From Rufibacter sp. LB8 (lineage in GTDB: Bacteria > Bacteroidota > Bacteroidia > Cytophagales > Hymenobacteraceae): DNA of 64,000 bases. Of the stretch, positions 50,585 through 60,075 are shown in pieces. Position numbers and translations under genes: made by a program. The stretch covers positions 2,089,501-2,153,500 of the forward strand of contig NZ_JADALJ010000001.1 of assembly GCF_014876185.1 (NCBI RefSeq). Reading direction: 5' to 3'. How positions within the stretch are numbered: the first letter of the stretch is position 1; every line of letters begins with the position of its first letter. The notes beneath the pieces were generated by a model that did no database searches, was not told the DNA's origin, and saw only the letters and a list, made by a program, of their open reading frames with translations.

Positions 50585-52261
50585 ATGTTTCTGCCTAGCT
50601 TTCTCTTTTTGAACCAAACCCCGTGTGCTGTGCCCTTGTCTTTTTGGCCGAGACTTTTGTTTCTTTCCTCTCCGCGTTTTTGGTTCTGGCTGGTAGTGGT
50701 TTGCAACCTCCTGTACTTTTTCCTGGAGCACGAAGGCCTTTACCACCAAGACGATTACTCCTACGCCAAACATGCCTATGACGCCCTGCAGGGCCGGTTT
50801 TGTGCTACCGGCTCCATTTTCTGCCACCGGCTCATGGTCACCTTGCCTACGGCTGCCGTGTACGCGGTGTTGGGCGTAGGGCCTTATACCACCACGCTGT
50901 ACCCTTTGCTCTGCACCTTAGGCACGTACGGCCTGCTCTACCAGACGTTCCAGAAAGAGTACCCGGTCGCTATTTCGTGGACCTTGGTCTTTCTGGGGCT
51001 TTTTTATTTTCTCCTGAACACCGTCAATTACCTGTACCCAGACAACCTTCTGCTGTTCTACACCACCGCCTGTCTCCTGATTCTTTATAAAACCAGAGGA
51101 AAGCAACAAGTGCCCTGGTGGTGGGCGGTGGGGTTAGTGGGGCTGGGCTTTTGCGCATTTCTGGTGAAGGAGACCGTGGTGTACCTGTTGCCTTTCTGCC
51201 TATTGTTGGCCGTGCAGGATCTCAGAAAGAAACGCCTGGTCTCTTTCTGGCTGGTTGGCGTAGGTGTTGGCATAGTTTTGCTTGGCTTGTATTTCGGCTT
51301 TTATTCCCAGACGGAAAGAGGCCTGTGGTGGCGCTTCGAGGAGATTGAAGCTTATAGTCTGCATTTGAAGGAAGGCTATCTCAACAGAACGTCTTCACTG
51401 GCCCTGATGAAGCGCCTCACCTACGGCCCGCTGCTCTTTTTCATTGGCACCGGCATGGCGGTTCCGTTGGTATTTCTTTTGGGTTGTTTCCTGGCGCATC
51501 CTGAAAAGCAGCAGTGGTCATTGAATTCCGCCCAGGGGTACTGGTTTTGGGCGATGGTTTTCATGCTGGCCCCGCTGTGGCTGGGCACGGTGAGTTTGGA
51601 CCATTACAAGCCTATGAGCCTGGTGCCGCGCATGCTCCACCCTTTACTACCTACTTTCTGCCTCAGCGCGGGGTTTGCTATTCAGACTACGGGTTTTACA
51701 AAACGAACTCTGGGTTGGCTTGCAGGTCTGTTTATAATGTGCGCCTTCCTGGCATACGGCGAAATGAAAGTGTACTATGTGCCGTTCATGCTTCTTTTTG
51801 CCGCAGCGTGGGCATTGCCGAGAATTAGTACGCTGGCTGCATTCCTTGCTTTGCCCGTGTTAGTGGTGGTGCAGCTGGTACGGCCTGCATATTTTATCTG
51901 GAAACCGTCGGTGAACAATTACTTTGCGCAGGCGCAGGTGTTGGACAAGTACTTACCGGCCTCTACTACGCAAACCATGTTGCTGATCTCTGACCCTATG
52001 ACTACCGCGCATCTGGACTTTTTCTATGGGTTTGAGATTCCTGCTGCCATCAAAGCTGTTTCGTTCCAAGACTCCTTGACCATACAAAACCGGCAGGCAG
52101 AAAAAGTGTATCTGCTTATCAACAACGGCCTGCTGGGCAACCCCGAAATTCTGGGCCAACCCACCGATCAAGAACTTCTCAAACCATTCCCCGGAGCCAA
52201 ACTTATTGCCCAAAATGAAAAAGTGAAGCTTTTCCTCCTTCCCCAAAAAGTCAGGCCATAA
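50585..52261 (+). CDS. Polytopic GT-C-like membrane protein
   Basis: 558 residues from the ATG at 50585 (MFLPSFLF); a GTG at 50513 would add 24 residues and cannot be excluded. About 11-13 membrane helices. The first exposed loop contains EHEGLYHQDDYSYAKHAYDAL, an acidic DD motif placed as in PMT/ArnT-type (GT39-like) lipid-linked sugar transferases. The C-terminal 100 residues are soluble. A glycosyltransferase role is likely but the donor and acceptor are unknown. A perfect PAL copy starts 6 bp after the stop. Confidence 0.75.
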   Translation: MFLPSFLFLNQTPCAVPLSFWPRLLFLSSPRFWFWLVVVCNLLYFFLEHEGLYHQDDYSYAKHAYDALQGRFCATGSIFCHRLMVTLPTAAVYAVLGVGPYTTTLYPLLCTLGTYGLLYQTFQKEYPVAISWTLVFLGLFYFLLNTVNYLYPDNLLLFYTTACLLILYKTRGKQQVPWWWAVGLVGLGFCAFLVKETVVYLLPFCLLLAVQDLRKKRLVSFWLVGVGVGIVLLGLYFGFYSQTERGLWWRFEEIEAYSLHLKEGYLNRTSSLALMKRLTYGPLLFFIGTGMAVPLVFLLGCFLAHPEKQQWSLNSAQGYWFWAMVFMLAPLWLGTVSLDHYKPMSLVPRMLHPLLPTFCLSAGFAIQTTGFTKRTLGWLAGLFIMCAFLAYGEMKVYYVPFMLLFAAAWALPRISTLAAFLALPVLVVVQLVRPAYFIWKPSVNNYFAQAQVLDKYLPASTTQTMLLISDPMTTAHLDFFYGFEIPAAIKAVSFQDSLTIQNRQAEKVYLLINNGLLGNPEILGQPTDQELLKPFPGAKLIAQNEKVKLFLLPQKVRP

Positions 52262-52266
52262 AAAAG

Positions 52267-52308
52267 CCGTTTTGGGGCTCATTTCTGAAAATGAGCCCCA
52301 AAACGGCC
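52267..52308. repeat. PAL palindrome, GGGGCTC variant
   Basis: Perfect 19-bp arms starting GCCGTTTTGGGGCTC around CTGA, 6 bp after a stop. Confidence 0.92.
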
Positions 52309-52536
52309 ATAAAATAAACTCATGCAACCCCCGTTACGTGAAGCAAAACCCCGAAGAAGTCAGTTGCCTTTGTGGGTGTTATCACCAATAAACCAAGTGC
52401 AGGAGCCGTTTCACTTGCTGGTGAGAACACGCAGCAAGGGCGAGAGTTTTTTGAGTTAGCTTCACTAAAAGGTTCGGTTTTAACCAACTCCTTACCCCTT
52501 CAAATCTAGCACATCAGCACCTTCAAAATCAGCGCC

Positions 52537-53103
52537 TTAATTTCCGGCTTGCTCTTTCTTGATGCGTTGGTACTCGCCTAGGTCGGCTTTGTTTTCAAGG
52601 GCCAGGTACTCGGCTTGCAGGGCTTTTATTTTGGTGGCGTGCCGAAGGATGATGTCGTCATGCAGTTCCTTCTCGCGGGCGTTGAGGCGTTTGTAGATAC
52701 CGTTGGCGTAGTCCCAGTCTTCCATGGACCAGGCGTCTTTGCGGGCGCGCACCTGCTGCAAGAAGTTCACGTAGGCATCTTTAAGGTTCTCTGGCGTGGT
52801 CTGGCCGAGGTTGCTGTAGGCGCCCAGTAATTCTTGTTCCATCTGCGCCAGTTTTCCGGGCGCAGGAGTGCGGGATTTTCTTAAAGCGTCTTCGGCTTTC
52901 TTGCGGGCCAGGGCGGCGCGGGCTTCTTTGGCTTCTTCCTTGGTTTTGGAGGCCACGCTTTCCACGGTTTCATCCAGCTTGTCAATTTCACGGTTCACGG
53001 TTTCCTTGCGTTCGCGGGGCGTGGAATCACAGGAAATGGTGCCCAGCAGAATGCCTGCCAGAAACATGAACAGCGATACGGGAAACAGATACGGTCTTTT
53101 CAT
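52537..53103 (-). CDS. Hypothetical coiled-coil lipoprotein
   Basis: 188 residues from the ATG at 53103. A lipoprotein signal ends in GTISC (about residues 21-25). The rest is strongly charged helix: REIDKLDETVESVASKTKEEAKEARAALARKKAEDALRKSR, then QMEQELLGAYSNLG. Probably a periplasmic lipid-anchored coiled coil; no family recognised. The gene is divergent from the DUF4385 gene across 60 bp. Confidence 0.72.
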   Translation of the reverse strand: MKRPYLFPVSLFMFLAGILLGTISCDSTPRERKETVNREIDKLDETVESVASKTKEEAKEARAALARKKAEDALRKSRTPAPGKLAQMEQELLGAYSNLGQTTPENLKDAYVNFLQQVRARKDAWSMEDWDYANGIYKRLNAREKELHDDIILRHATKIKALQAEYLALENKADLGEYQRIKKEQAGN

Positions 53104-53163
53104 AGTACACAAGATTGAACCTTGCATACGAAACCTGCCCCCCTTAGGGTTGTTCCGCTACCT

Positions 53164-53694
53164 ATGGCCAAAAACGCATTCCCCTACCAGCTGGACTTCA
53201 AGACCACCAATTTCAGGGAACACCCAGAACTGTACCGCGTGGGCGTGGGCGAACAGGGTGTGCTCCTGGTGGAACCGTACAAAAGCGAGATTCTGCCGCA
53301 CTGGCGCTTCAAGAACGTGGAAGTGGCCACCATTTCTGCCCAAAAGATTTACGCCCTGTTTGAGGACTACTTGGCCCGGCAGGATTTTGTGGGCGCCGAC
53401 ATGGCCCGGAAGTTCCTGCAGATGGGCTTCACCCGCGCGCGCCGCTACGCCAACCATAAAAGTGGCCGCAAATACAAATCTGAGGAAGATGATTCTACCC
53501 AAGGCCTGGCCTATCCCTATTCCTCGGGCAGCGCGCACAAAGGCAATGACCAATTACCGCAAGCCAAGGACGCCCTCACCAACGAGAAAGCACAGGCCGC
53601 CGCCATCTTCAAAAACTTCTGGTTCAAAGCCAAAAACCATCCGGAATATTTGAAACAGAAGCAGGAATTCAGGGAGAGGTATTACGTAAAATAG
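53164..53694 (+). CDS. DUF4385 domain protein
   Basis: 176 residues from the ATG at 53164 (MAKNAFPYQLDFKTTNFREHPELYRVG). The family blocks GEQGVLLVEPYKSEILPHWRFKN, GADMARKFLQMGFTRARRYANHKSGRKY and the C-terminal FKAKNHPEYLKQKQEFRERY are present. A soluble protein of unknown function, found also in phages and other bacteria. A PAL copy begins at the very next base after its stop codon. Confidence 0.88.
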   Translation: MAKNAFPYQLDFKTTNFREHPELYRVGVGEQGVLLVEPYKSEILPHWRFKNVEVATISAQKIYALFEDYLARQDFVGADMARKFLQMGFTRARRYANHKSGRKYKSEEDDSTQGLAYPYSSGSAHKGNDQLPQAKDALTNEKAQAAAIFKNFWFKAKNHPEYLKQKQEFRERYYVK

Positions 53695-53732
53695 CGTTTT
53701 GGAGCTCATTTCTGGAAATGAGGGCAAAAACG
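53695..53732. repeat. PAL palindrome abutting a stop codon
   Basis: CGTTTTGGAGCTCATTT left arm, GAGGGCAAAAACG right arm; begins immediately after TAG at 53692-53694. Confidence 0.85.
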
Positions 53733-53752
53733 ACACTTCAAATTTGCAAATA

Positions 53753-53903
53753 TTCCGTCCCCCTTTAAAAGGGGGTAGGGGGATGACAAAGCCGCTTGAA
53801 ACACCATTAACTTAAAAATGGGAGTAAGTAAATTGATCCTCGGGAATGTTAATCAGTAAAACACATCATCCCCCTACCCCCTTCAAAGGGGGACGAAATG
53901 CGT
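53753..53903. repeat. MITE-like element with GGGGG arms, copy 2
   Basis: CCGTCCCCCTTTAAAAGGGG left arm, complement ending GGGGGACGAAATGCG. The core carries GATCCTCGGGAATG, the reverse complement of the core seen at 25421-25591. It makes up most of the 53695-54048 gap. Confidence 0.8.
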
Positions 53904-53959
53904 CTTATAACTAAGAAGTCAATATTAAGGCGCTTTACAATGGGAAATTAAGTTAAATC

Positions 53960-53998
53960 CCGTTTTTGCCCTCATTTTCAGAAACGGAGCCAAAAACA
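53960..53998. repeat. PAL palindrome
   Basis: CCGTTTTTGCCCTCATTTTC left part, GGAGCCAAAAACAG right arm, directly beyond the dsbD terminator. Confidence 0.8.
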
Positions 53999-54026
53999 GA
54001 AAAGCCCCAGAAATCTCTGGGGCTTT
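53999..54026 (-). terminator. dsbD terminator
   Basis: AAAAGCCCCAGA/TCTGGGGCTTTT stem, U run on the minus strand. Confidence 0.85.
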
Positions 54027-54048
54027 TCTTTCAATCCATAGTCTAACT

Positions 54049-56307
54049 CTACTTCGCGGCTTGGCGAGCTTTGTGCGCGGCAATGCCGGCGTCTAGGTAT
54101 TGGATGAATTTCTGCACGTTGGGTTCGTAGGCGATGGGCTTGTCTATCAGTTTCTGCTCGTTGGCGTCCATAACCACGTAATACGGCTGGGCGTTGGCGT
54201 TGAATTGGGTGATCTGATAGTCGGCGTTCTTTTTGCCCATGGTGTTTTTCACCTTGCCGTCATGCGTGCTAGTCACCCATTCGTTTTGCGGCAGTTCGGT
54301 TTTATCATCCACGTACAGGGCCACAATCACAAATTCCTCACGCAGGCGCTTCAAGACCTCGGGGTGCGACCACACGTTGGCCTCCATTTCGCGGCAGTTC
54401 ACGCAGCCGTGGCCGGTGAAGTCAATAAAGATGGGCTTGTTTTGCTCAGCGGCGCAACGCTTGGCCTGCTCCAGGTCAAAATAACCGGTGAGGCCGTGCG
54501 GCAGATGCAGAAATTCAGAATACTTGGGCGTTTCACAGGTTTGGTTCTGGGCCGAAGTCGGTTTTTCGCGCAGCAGCGCCGACAAATCAAAATCATGCGT
54601 GGCCTGAGGCGGTAAATACCCCGAAAGCGCTTTCAGCGGCGCGCCAAACATGCCCGGAATCATGTACACTACAAAAGAAAACGTAGCAATGGCCAACATC
54701 AACCGCGGCACGCCCAAATACGGCAAATCTGAATCATGCGAAAGTTTCAGTTTACCCAACAGATACAGCCCCATCAAGGCAAAAATCACAATCCAAAGCG
54801 CCAGATAGACTTCGCGGTCCAAGATTCCCCAGTGGTACACTTGATCGGCAATACTCAGGAATTTCAAGGCCAAAGCCAGTTCCAGAAAGCCCAGCACCAC
54901 TTTCACGGAGTTCAACCAGCCCCCGGACTTGGGCAGGCTGTTGAGCAGGTTGGGGAAAATTGCGAACAAAGTAAACGGCAGCGCAAAGGCCAAGGAGAAC
55001 CCGAACATGCCCACAATGGGCTTTAGAATTTCGCCGCCCGCCGAAGCGATTAACACTGTGCCCACAATAGGGCCGGTGCAGGAAAACGACACCACCGCCA
55101 GCGTGAAGGCCATGAAAAAGACCCCGTACAGACCGCCTTTGTCGGCTTGGGCGTCAATCTTGTTCACCAGGGAATGCGGCAGCGTAATCTCAAACATGCC
55201 CAAGAAAGACATCCCGAAGACCACGAACACCACAAAGAACAGTACGTTGGGAATCCAGTGCGTGCTCAGGTAATAGTTGATTTCTGAGGCCCCAAAAATG
55301 CGCGCGAACACCACACCAATCAAAGTGTAAATAGCGATAATAGAGAACCCGTAAACCAAGGCTTTGAAGACGGCCTGCCCGCGTGTGGTGCTGCTGTTGG
55401 TGAAGAAACTCACCGTCATGGGAATCATGGGGAACACGCAGGGCGTGAGCAACGCCGACAACCCGAACATGAAGGCCAGCAAGAAAAAGGTCCAGAGCGT
55501 TTCCTGGGCTTCGGGGGTGGCGGGTTCAGAAATGGCGGTATTTACGGTTCCTGTAGTCTGTCCGGTGCTGTCGCCGAAAGCAGTTGCCGTTACTTGTGCG
55601 TTGGTGGTAGAATCTGGGGCCAGTAAGCTAGAATCTGCACTGGCGGCGGTATTGTCTACGGTTAGTTCGGTGGGCGGTGTGTTCAGGATGGCCGTGCCGC
55701 CATTTACGCCTGTGGTAGGTGTGGCAGAAGGCTGCGGGGCATTGGTGGTTGCGGGCGCGTTAGTGCCTGAAGCAGGCGCAGCGGCCGGTGCGGTGCCGGG
55801 CAATACCGTAAAATCAGTGAACGAGAAATCGCCCTCGCCGGGAATGCATTGGCCGTTTATTTCAGAGCAGACCTGGTATTCATAAGAACCTTTCACCACC
55901 AAACCTGGCTGCAATACTTTGATGCGCTGCCGGAACTGCCCGGTTTTCACAAAATAGGTGTAGTCGCCGCCCCAGGTGGCATCATACTTTTTCTTGGGGT
56001 TTATGGGCTTGATCTTGCCCACCAAGGCGTAAGACGGATGCTTCTGAAATGTGAACGTGGTCACAATCGGCCCCAGGTCTGGGTCAAAGTCAGAGGAATA
56101 GAGATACCAGTCTGGGATGATCCTGGCGTTGAAAATCAGTTCCAGTTCCTCGCCCACTTTCACTTCTTTGGCAGAGGCTTCGTGGGTCCAGGAGGCGGGT
56201 TTCAGGATTTGGCCGTGGGCGGCAGCCACCAGCAGCAACAGCGGCAGCAAGATACCCAGCAGGCGGAACCAGCGTATAGGCAAGTAAGAACGTAAAGTCA
56301 AGTTCAT
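54049..56307 (-). CDS. dsbD: Thiol:disulfide interchange protein DsbD
   Basis: 752 residues from the ATG at 56307 (MNLTLRSYLPIRWF). A signal peptide precedes the N-terminal beta domain with its redox pair in CSEINGQC (about 125-132). A Thr/Ala/Pro linker (about 145-265) leads to a membrane domain of eight helices with TPCVFPM and SCTGPIVG cysteines. The C-terminal thioredoxin domain has CVNC in GHGCVNCREME. Reducing power passes from cytoplasmic thioredoxin to periplasmic thiols. The -7 box is 6 bp from the ATG, predicting almost no leader. Confidence 0.93.
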   Translation of the reverse strand: MNLTLRSYLPIRWFRLLGILLPLLLLVAAAHGQILKPASWTHEASAKEVKVGEELELIFNARIIPDWYLYSSDFDPDLGPIVTTFTFQKHPSYALVGKIKPINPKKKYDATWGGDYTYFVKTGQFRQRIKVLQPGLVVKGSYEYQVCSEINGQCIPGEGDFSFTDFTVLPGTAPAAAPASGTNAPATTNAPQPSATPTTGVNGGTAILNTPPTELTVDNTAASADSSLLAPDSTTNAQVTATAFGDSTGQTTGTVNTAISEPATPEAQETLWTFFLLAFMFGLSALLTPCVFPMIPMTVSFFTNSSTTRGQAVFKALVYGFSIIAIYTLIGVVFARIFGASEINYYLSTHWIPNVLFFVVFVVFGMSFLGMFEITLPHSLVNKIDAQADKGGLYGVFFMAFTLAVVSFSCTGPIVGTVLIASAGGEILKPIVGMFGFSLAFALPFTLFAIFPNLLNSLPKSGGWLNSVKVVLGFLELALALKFLSIADQVYHWGILDREVYLALWIVIFALMGLYLLGKLKLSHDSDLPYLGVPRLMLAIATFSFVVYMIPGMFGAPLKALSGYLPPQATHDFDLSALLREKPTSAQNQTCETPKYSEFLHLPHGLTGYFDLEQAKRCAAEQNKPIFIDFTGHGCVNCREMEANVWSHPEVLKRLREEFVIVALYVDDKTELPQNEWVTSTHDGKVKNTMGKKNADYQITQFNANAQPYYVVMDANEQKLIDKPIAYEPNVQKFIQYLDAGIAAHKARQAAK

Positions 56308-56313
56308 GTGTGG

Positions 56314-56321
56314 CAAATTTA
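56314..56321 (-). promoter_or_regulatory. -7 box directly before the dsbD start
   Basis: Minus-strand TAAATTTG with six bases (CCACAC) before the ATG. Confidence 0.4.
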
Positions 56322-56419
56322 CACAATTATCCCACAAACTCATGCGTGCGGTTTCTTGTGGGGAACCTACGCCATTACTTTCTGCCGCGGTTCTCGTACA
56401 GCAAACGAATATTCTTTCT

Positions 56420-56448
56420 TTGATAGTGCCAAGAAACCCTTAAATTTG
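56420..56448 (+). promoter_or_regulatory. Two-element promoter of the CNNM/CBS transporter gene
   Basis: TTG (56420-56422), 18-bp spacer, TAAATTTG (56441-56448), 43 bp before the ATG. Confidence 0.5.
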
Positions 56449-56491
56449 ACCAAAGTGCCCGTTCGTCACCTATGCACCGGCACCTTTCCCT

Positions 56492-57802
56492 ATGATACTC
56501 AACATTTTCCTCACCCTCTTGCTGGTAGCGCTCAACGGTTTCTTTGTGGCCGCCGAGTTTGCGCTGGTAAAAGTACGGGCCTCCCAAATTGAACTCCGGG
56601 CGCAGGCCGGCAACCAACTCGCCAAAATTGCCCACCACATGATTGGGCACCTGGACGCCTATCTCTCGGCCACTCAGCTGGGCATTACGCTGGCTTCTTT
56701 GGGCTTGGGTTGGATTGGCGAAGGCGTGGTGTCTGAGATTATCATCGAAATCATGAACAGCTTCGGGTTTCAGGGTGGTGCCGAACTGGCCCACAAGATT
56801 GCCTTGCCTATTTCTTTTGCGGTGATTACCGTCTTGCACATTGTCTTCGGTGAACTGGCGCCTAAATCATTGGCTATTCAGCGGCCCGAGTCCACCACGC
56901 TGGCCATTGCCATTCCACTGCGCATTGTGTATTACGTGCTATTGCCCTTTATCTGGGTGCTCAATGGCTTCTCCAATTTTATTCTGCGCCAGGTGGGCAT
57001 CACGCCCATGCACGGCTCTGAGGTGCACACCGCCGAGGAACTGCGCCTGTTATTTGAACAGAGCGCCGAGGGCGGCCACATTGGCGGCAGCCAGCAGGAA
57101 CTGATTGAGAACGTGTTTGAGTTCAACGAGCGCATGGTCAAGCAGATCATGGTGCCCCGCACCAAATTGGTTGCCCTGGACCTGGAATCTACCGAGGATG
57201 AAATATTCAGTGTGGTTTTCAACGAAGGCTACACCCGCATGCCCGTGTACCGCGACACCATTGACAACATTGTGGGCATTCTCTATGTGAAGGACCTTTT
57301 AGTGGTCTTGCGTGCCGGCGAGCAGGTAAGCCTTGAGAAACTCATGCGCCAGCCCTATTTTGTGCCGGAGACCAAGCGCATCAGCCGCCTGCTCAAAGAT
57401 TTCCAGCGTAACCGCATGCACATTGCCGTGGTCTCAGATGAATTTGGCGGCACGTCTGGCATTGTCACCATTGAAGACATCATGGAAGAACTGGTGGGCG
57501 AAATTCAGGACGAATATGATGAGGAGATTCCTATTGTGGAGAAACTGGGCGACTTTGAATTCAAGGTAAGCTCGGGTGCCTCTATCCAGGATGCCAACGA
57601 CTTCCTGCCCTACCCTTTGCCGGAGGGCGAAGACTACGAGACCGTGGGCGGTTACCTCAACATGATCTACGGCCGCATCCCAGAGATTGGCGACACGGTC
57701 ATCCATGGCGTGTATGAACTCAAAGTGCTGGAGAAAACCGACCGCAACGTGGAAACCGTGCTGTTGACCGTAACAGAAGACAAGCGCGACAATCTGCTGT
57801 AG
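56492..57802 (+). CDS. CNNM/CBS transporter (HlyC/CorC family)
   Basis: 436 residues. The CNNM (DUF21) membrane domain spans about 1-190 with helices such as LNIFLTLLLVALNGFFVAAEFALV. The acidic helical region AEELRLLFEQSAEGG follows, then a CBS pair (about 205-330, VPRTKLVALDLESTEDE and HIAVVSDEFGGTSGIVTIEDIMEE). The CorC_HlyC domain (about 345-430) closes the protein. Members export or gate magnesium and related ions; the hemolysin label is historical. Confidence 0.92.
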   Translation: MILNIFLTLLLVALNGFFVAAEFALVKVRASQIELRAQAGNQLAKIAHHMIGHLDAYLSATQLGITLASLGLGWIGEGVVSEIIIEIMNSFGFQGGAELAHKIALPISFAVITVLHIVFGELAPKSLAIQRPESTTLAIAIPLRIVYYVLLPFIWVLNGFSNFILRQVGITPMHGSEVHTAEELRLLFEQSAEGGHIGGSQQELIENVFEFNERMVKQIMVPRTKLVALDLESTEDEIFSVVFNEGYTRMPVYRDTIDNIVGILYVKDLLVVLRAGEQVSLEKLMRQPYFVPETKRISRLLKDFQRNRMHIAVVSDEFGGTSGIVTIEDIMEELVGEIQDEYDEEIPIVEKLGDFEFKVSSGASIQDANDFLPYPLPEGEDYETVGGYLNMIYGRIPEIGDTVIHGVYELKVLEKTDRNVETVLLTVTEDKRDNLL

Positions 57803-57876
57803 GCACTCCGGTTTCAGGATGCACCTTTCCTGCAGGTAAATTGATTCAAACGGCAAACAACGGCTTCTCTAACGTT

Positions 57877-57915
57877 CCGTTTTCGGGCTCATTTCTGGAA
57901 ACGGAGCCAAAAACA
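57877..57915. repeat. PAL palindrome
   Basis: CCGTTTTCGGGCTCATTT left arm, GGAGCCAAAAACAG right arm. The rest of the 57803-58131 gap shows no gene or repeat I can name. Confidence 0.85.
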
Positions 57916-58131
57916 GAAATTCCCTGGGCCCGGCAAAGGGGTCTCTGGGCACGGTTCGGTTGGGTCATGGCCAGGACTACAATTGTTAAATGGCAGCATT
58001 CTTTTGCTCTAGTGTAACATAAGGCGGCAATCAGTACGTACATAGCCGGTAACGGAGCTGCCCCAACAATCTCCTATGAGCAGCGCCCGGCAAGAGAAGA
58101 ACATTCTCACGTTCCCAAACACCACATTCCA

Positions 58132-58719
58132 ATGACTGAGGCACCCCAGGACAACCGTCCGGAAGAAAAAGAAAAGAAGAAAAAGGACAAGTCCGATAAA
58201 TCGAAGCGCGGCGTAGAGACGCTCTTCCGGATTACGGCTGCCAACCAGATGCGCCTCAGTGACATGGCCGACAAGAAGGCGCACATTCTCCTGACCATCA
58301 ACTCCATCATTGTCTCCATCTTGCTGTCAGTGCTGTTCCGGAAGATTAGCGAAGAGCCGGCCTTGCTCATCCCGGGCATTATGTTCCTGGTGACCGCCCT
58401 GGTGACCATTGTACTGGCTATTCTGGTGACCATGCCCCGCATCAAGAAAAAGGAGACCAAGGAAGTACCAGATCCCAATGAAAAAGTGAACCTCCTTTTC
58501 TTCGGTGATTTTTATGACATCAGCCTGGCGCAATATGAGCAGGGCTTTTCTGAGATGATGGCCGACAACAAAACCTTGTACGGCAGCATGATCAAAGACA
58601 ATTACCACCTGGGCGTGGTGCTCCAGAAAAAATACACCAGCCTGCGCTTTGCGTACATCTTCTTTATGGTGGGCTTTATTGTGTCTGTGGTTTCCTTTGT
58701 GGCCACGCAGATCTTCTAA
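58132..58719 (+). CDS. Pycsar-effector-like membrane protein (PycTM/DUF5706)
   Basis: 195 residues. A Lys/Glu-rich tail (1-26) precedes the characteristic block VETLFRITAANQMRLSDMADKKAHILLTINSIIVSILLSVLF (about 28-69). The second helix IMFLVTALVTIVLAILVTM follows, then FFGDFYDISLAQYEQGFSEMM and a last helix IFFMVGFIVSVVSFVAT. This is the PF18967-type effector that depolarises membranes in Pycsar phage defence when bound by cCMP or cUMP. No pyrimidine cyclase gene and no HD domain is adjacent, so a defence role here is unproven. Confidence 0.85.
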   Translation: MTEAPQDNRPEEKEKKKKDKSDKSKRGVETLFRITAANQMRLSDMADKKAHILLTINSIIVSILLSVLFRKISEEPALLIPGIMFLVTALVTIVLAILVTMPRIKKKETKEVPDPNEKVNLLFFGDFYDISLAQYEQGFSEMMADNKTLYGSMIKDNYHLGVVLQKKYTSLRFAYIFFMVGFIVSVVSFVATQIF

Positions 58720-58784
58720 GGTTTTTCCTGCCATTCGTGCCAGGCAATACACCTGAAATTCCCATTTTCCTTATATCTACTTCC

Positions 58785-58822
58785 CGTTTTGGGGCTCATT
58801 TCTGGAAATGAGCCCCAAAACG
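58785..58822. repeat. PAL palindrome, GGGGCTC variant
   Basis: Perfect arms CGTTTTGGGGCTCATTT and complement around CTGG. A small GGTTCCCTCAGGAACC hairpin follows at 58876-58891. Confidence 0.9.
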
Positions 58823-59062
58823 CCTGTTTTCCCACACAGGCCTTTCTCTTTCCAATAAAATAAAAAAATCTTCTGGTTCCCTCAGGAACCAATAGGGAAT
58901 GTGCTGGAGGTTCTGGGCCAAAAAGCGCCTGAAAGAAAAAGGATAATTTTCTATCTTGCCTTTCTTTACCGGTAATGGCTGGGCCGTGGCTGGCGAGTGC
59001 GCGCAGGTTTGCCTGTTGCCGCCGCTAACCGTAACCATGCGCCAAGGCACCTATCTTCATTA

Positions 59063-60016
59063 ATGAAAAAAATTTCGCTCATTATCCCGTTTTACAACGA
59101 AGGCGCTGGGGTAAAAACCTTCTTTGACACGCTGTTCCCCATTATCCAGGCGCTGCCCTATGAGTTTGAGTTGATCTGCGTAGATGACGGCAGCCAGGAC
59201 TCCACCTTGGCAGAATTAAGGAGCATTCAGACCCATGCCATGAAAATCATTTCCTTCTCCCGTAATTTTGGGAAGGAAGTGGCCATCACCGCCGGTATTG
59301 ACTACGCCACCGGCCACGCCGTGGTACCCCTGGACGCCGACCTGCAGGACCCGCCCTCTTTGTTGCCCCGCCTGCTGGAAGAATGGGAAAAAGGCTTTGA
59401 CGTGGTGCTGGCCGTGAGGTCTCAGCGCGAAGACGGGTTTTTCAAGAACCTGACCGCCAAGCTGTTCTACCAGCTCATCAACCGAATCTCAGAAACGCCC
59501 ATCCATAAAAATGTAGGCGACTTCCGGCTCATGGACAGCACCGTGACCGACGTGATTAAGCGCATGCCGGAGCGCAACCGGTTCATGAAAGGTCTGCTGT
59601 CTTGGCCCGGTTTCAAGACCACTGAGATTCAATACAGCCGCCCCAAAGCCAACCGAAAAGCCAAACAGAACTACAACAAGCTGTTCAAACTGGCCTTTGA
59701 CGGCATTATCTCTTACTCAGACGCGCCCTTGCGCCTGATCATGCTCATGGGCCTGGGCGTGACTCTGGCCTCATTCATCTATGCCGTTATCACCTTCATT
59801 AAAGTACTGGTGAACGGCATTGACGTGCCCGGTTATAACTCCACCTTAATTGTGATTCTGTTCATTGGCGGGGTCATCATCATCAGCATTGGCACGGTGG
59901 GCTTGTATATCTCCAAGATTTTTAACGAAGTAAAAAGCCGGCCTCTGTACGTGGTGCAGCGCGAATTTCTTTCACCAGAAGATACTACCTACAGCCATAG
60001 AAACAATTTCCGTTAG
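59063..60016 (+). CDS. Family 2 glycosyltransferase, dolichol-phosphate-mannose-synthase-like
   Basis: 317 residues from the ATG at 59063 (MKKISLIIPFYNEGAGV). The GT-A fold shows CVDDGSQDST (about 39-48) and the metal-binding DADLQDPP (about 93-100). The acceptor region is DFRLMDSTVTDVIKRMPERNRFMKG, and two C-terminal helices (about 232-255 and 265-288) match the GtrB/DPM1-type layout. It probably loads a sugar on polyprenyl phosphate, which GT-C enzymes such as the neighbouring DUF6311 protein could use (inference). Confidence 0.92.
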   Translation: MKKISLIIPFYNEGAGVKTFFDTLFPIIQALPYEFELICVDDGSQDSTLAELRSIQTHAMKIISFSRNFGKEVAITAGIDYATGHAVVPLDADLQDPPSLLPRLLEEWEKGFDVVLAVRSQREDGFFKNLTAKLFYQLINRISETPIHKNVGDFRLMDSTVTDVIKRMPERNRFMKGLLSWPGFKTTEIQYSRPKANRKAKQNYNKLFKLAFDGIISYSDAPLRLIMLMGLGVTLASFIYAVITFIKVLVNGIDVPGYNSTLIVILFIGGVIIISIGTVGLYISKIFNEVKSRPLYVVQREFLSPEDTTYSHRNNFR

Positions 60017-60075
60017 GCGCAATCTCCATTTTAGCATTTAGAACTCAGCGCAGAAAAGCAATGGGCTTGGCTTAG

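Noticed and set aside
58132-58719. Complete Pycsar defence operon
   Set aside because: No cyclase gene in either neighbouring position; only the effector-like protein is present.
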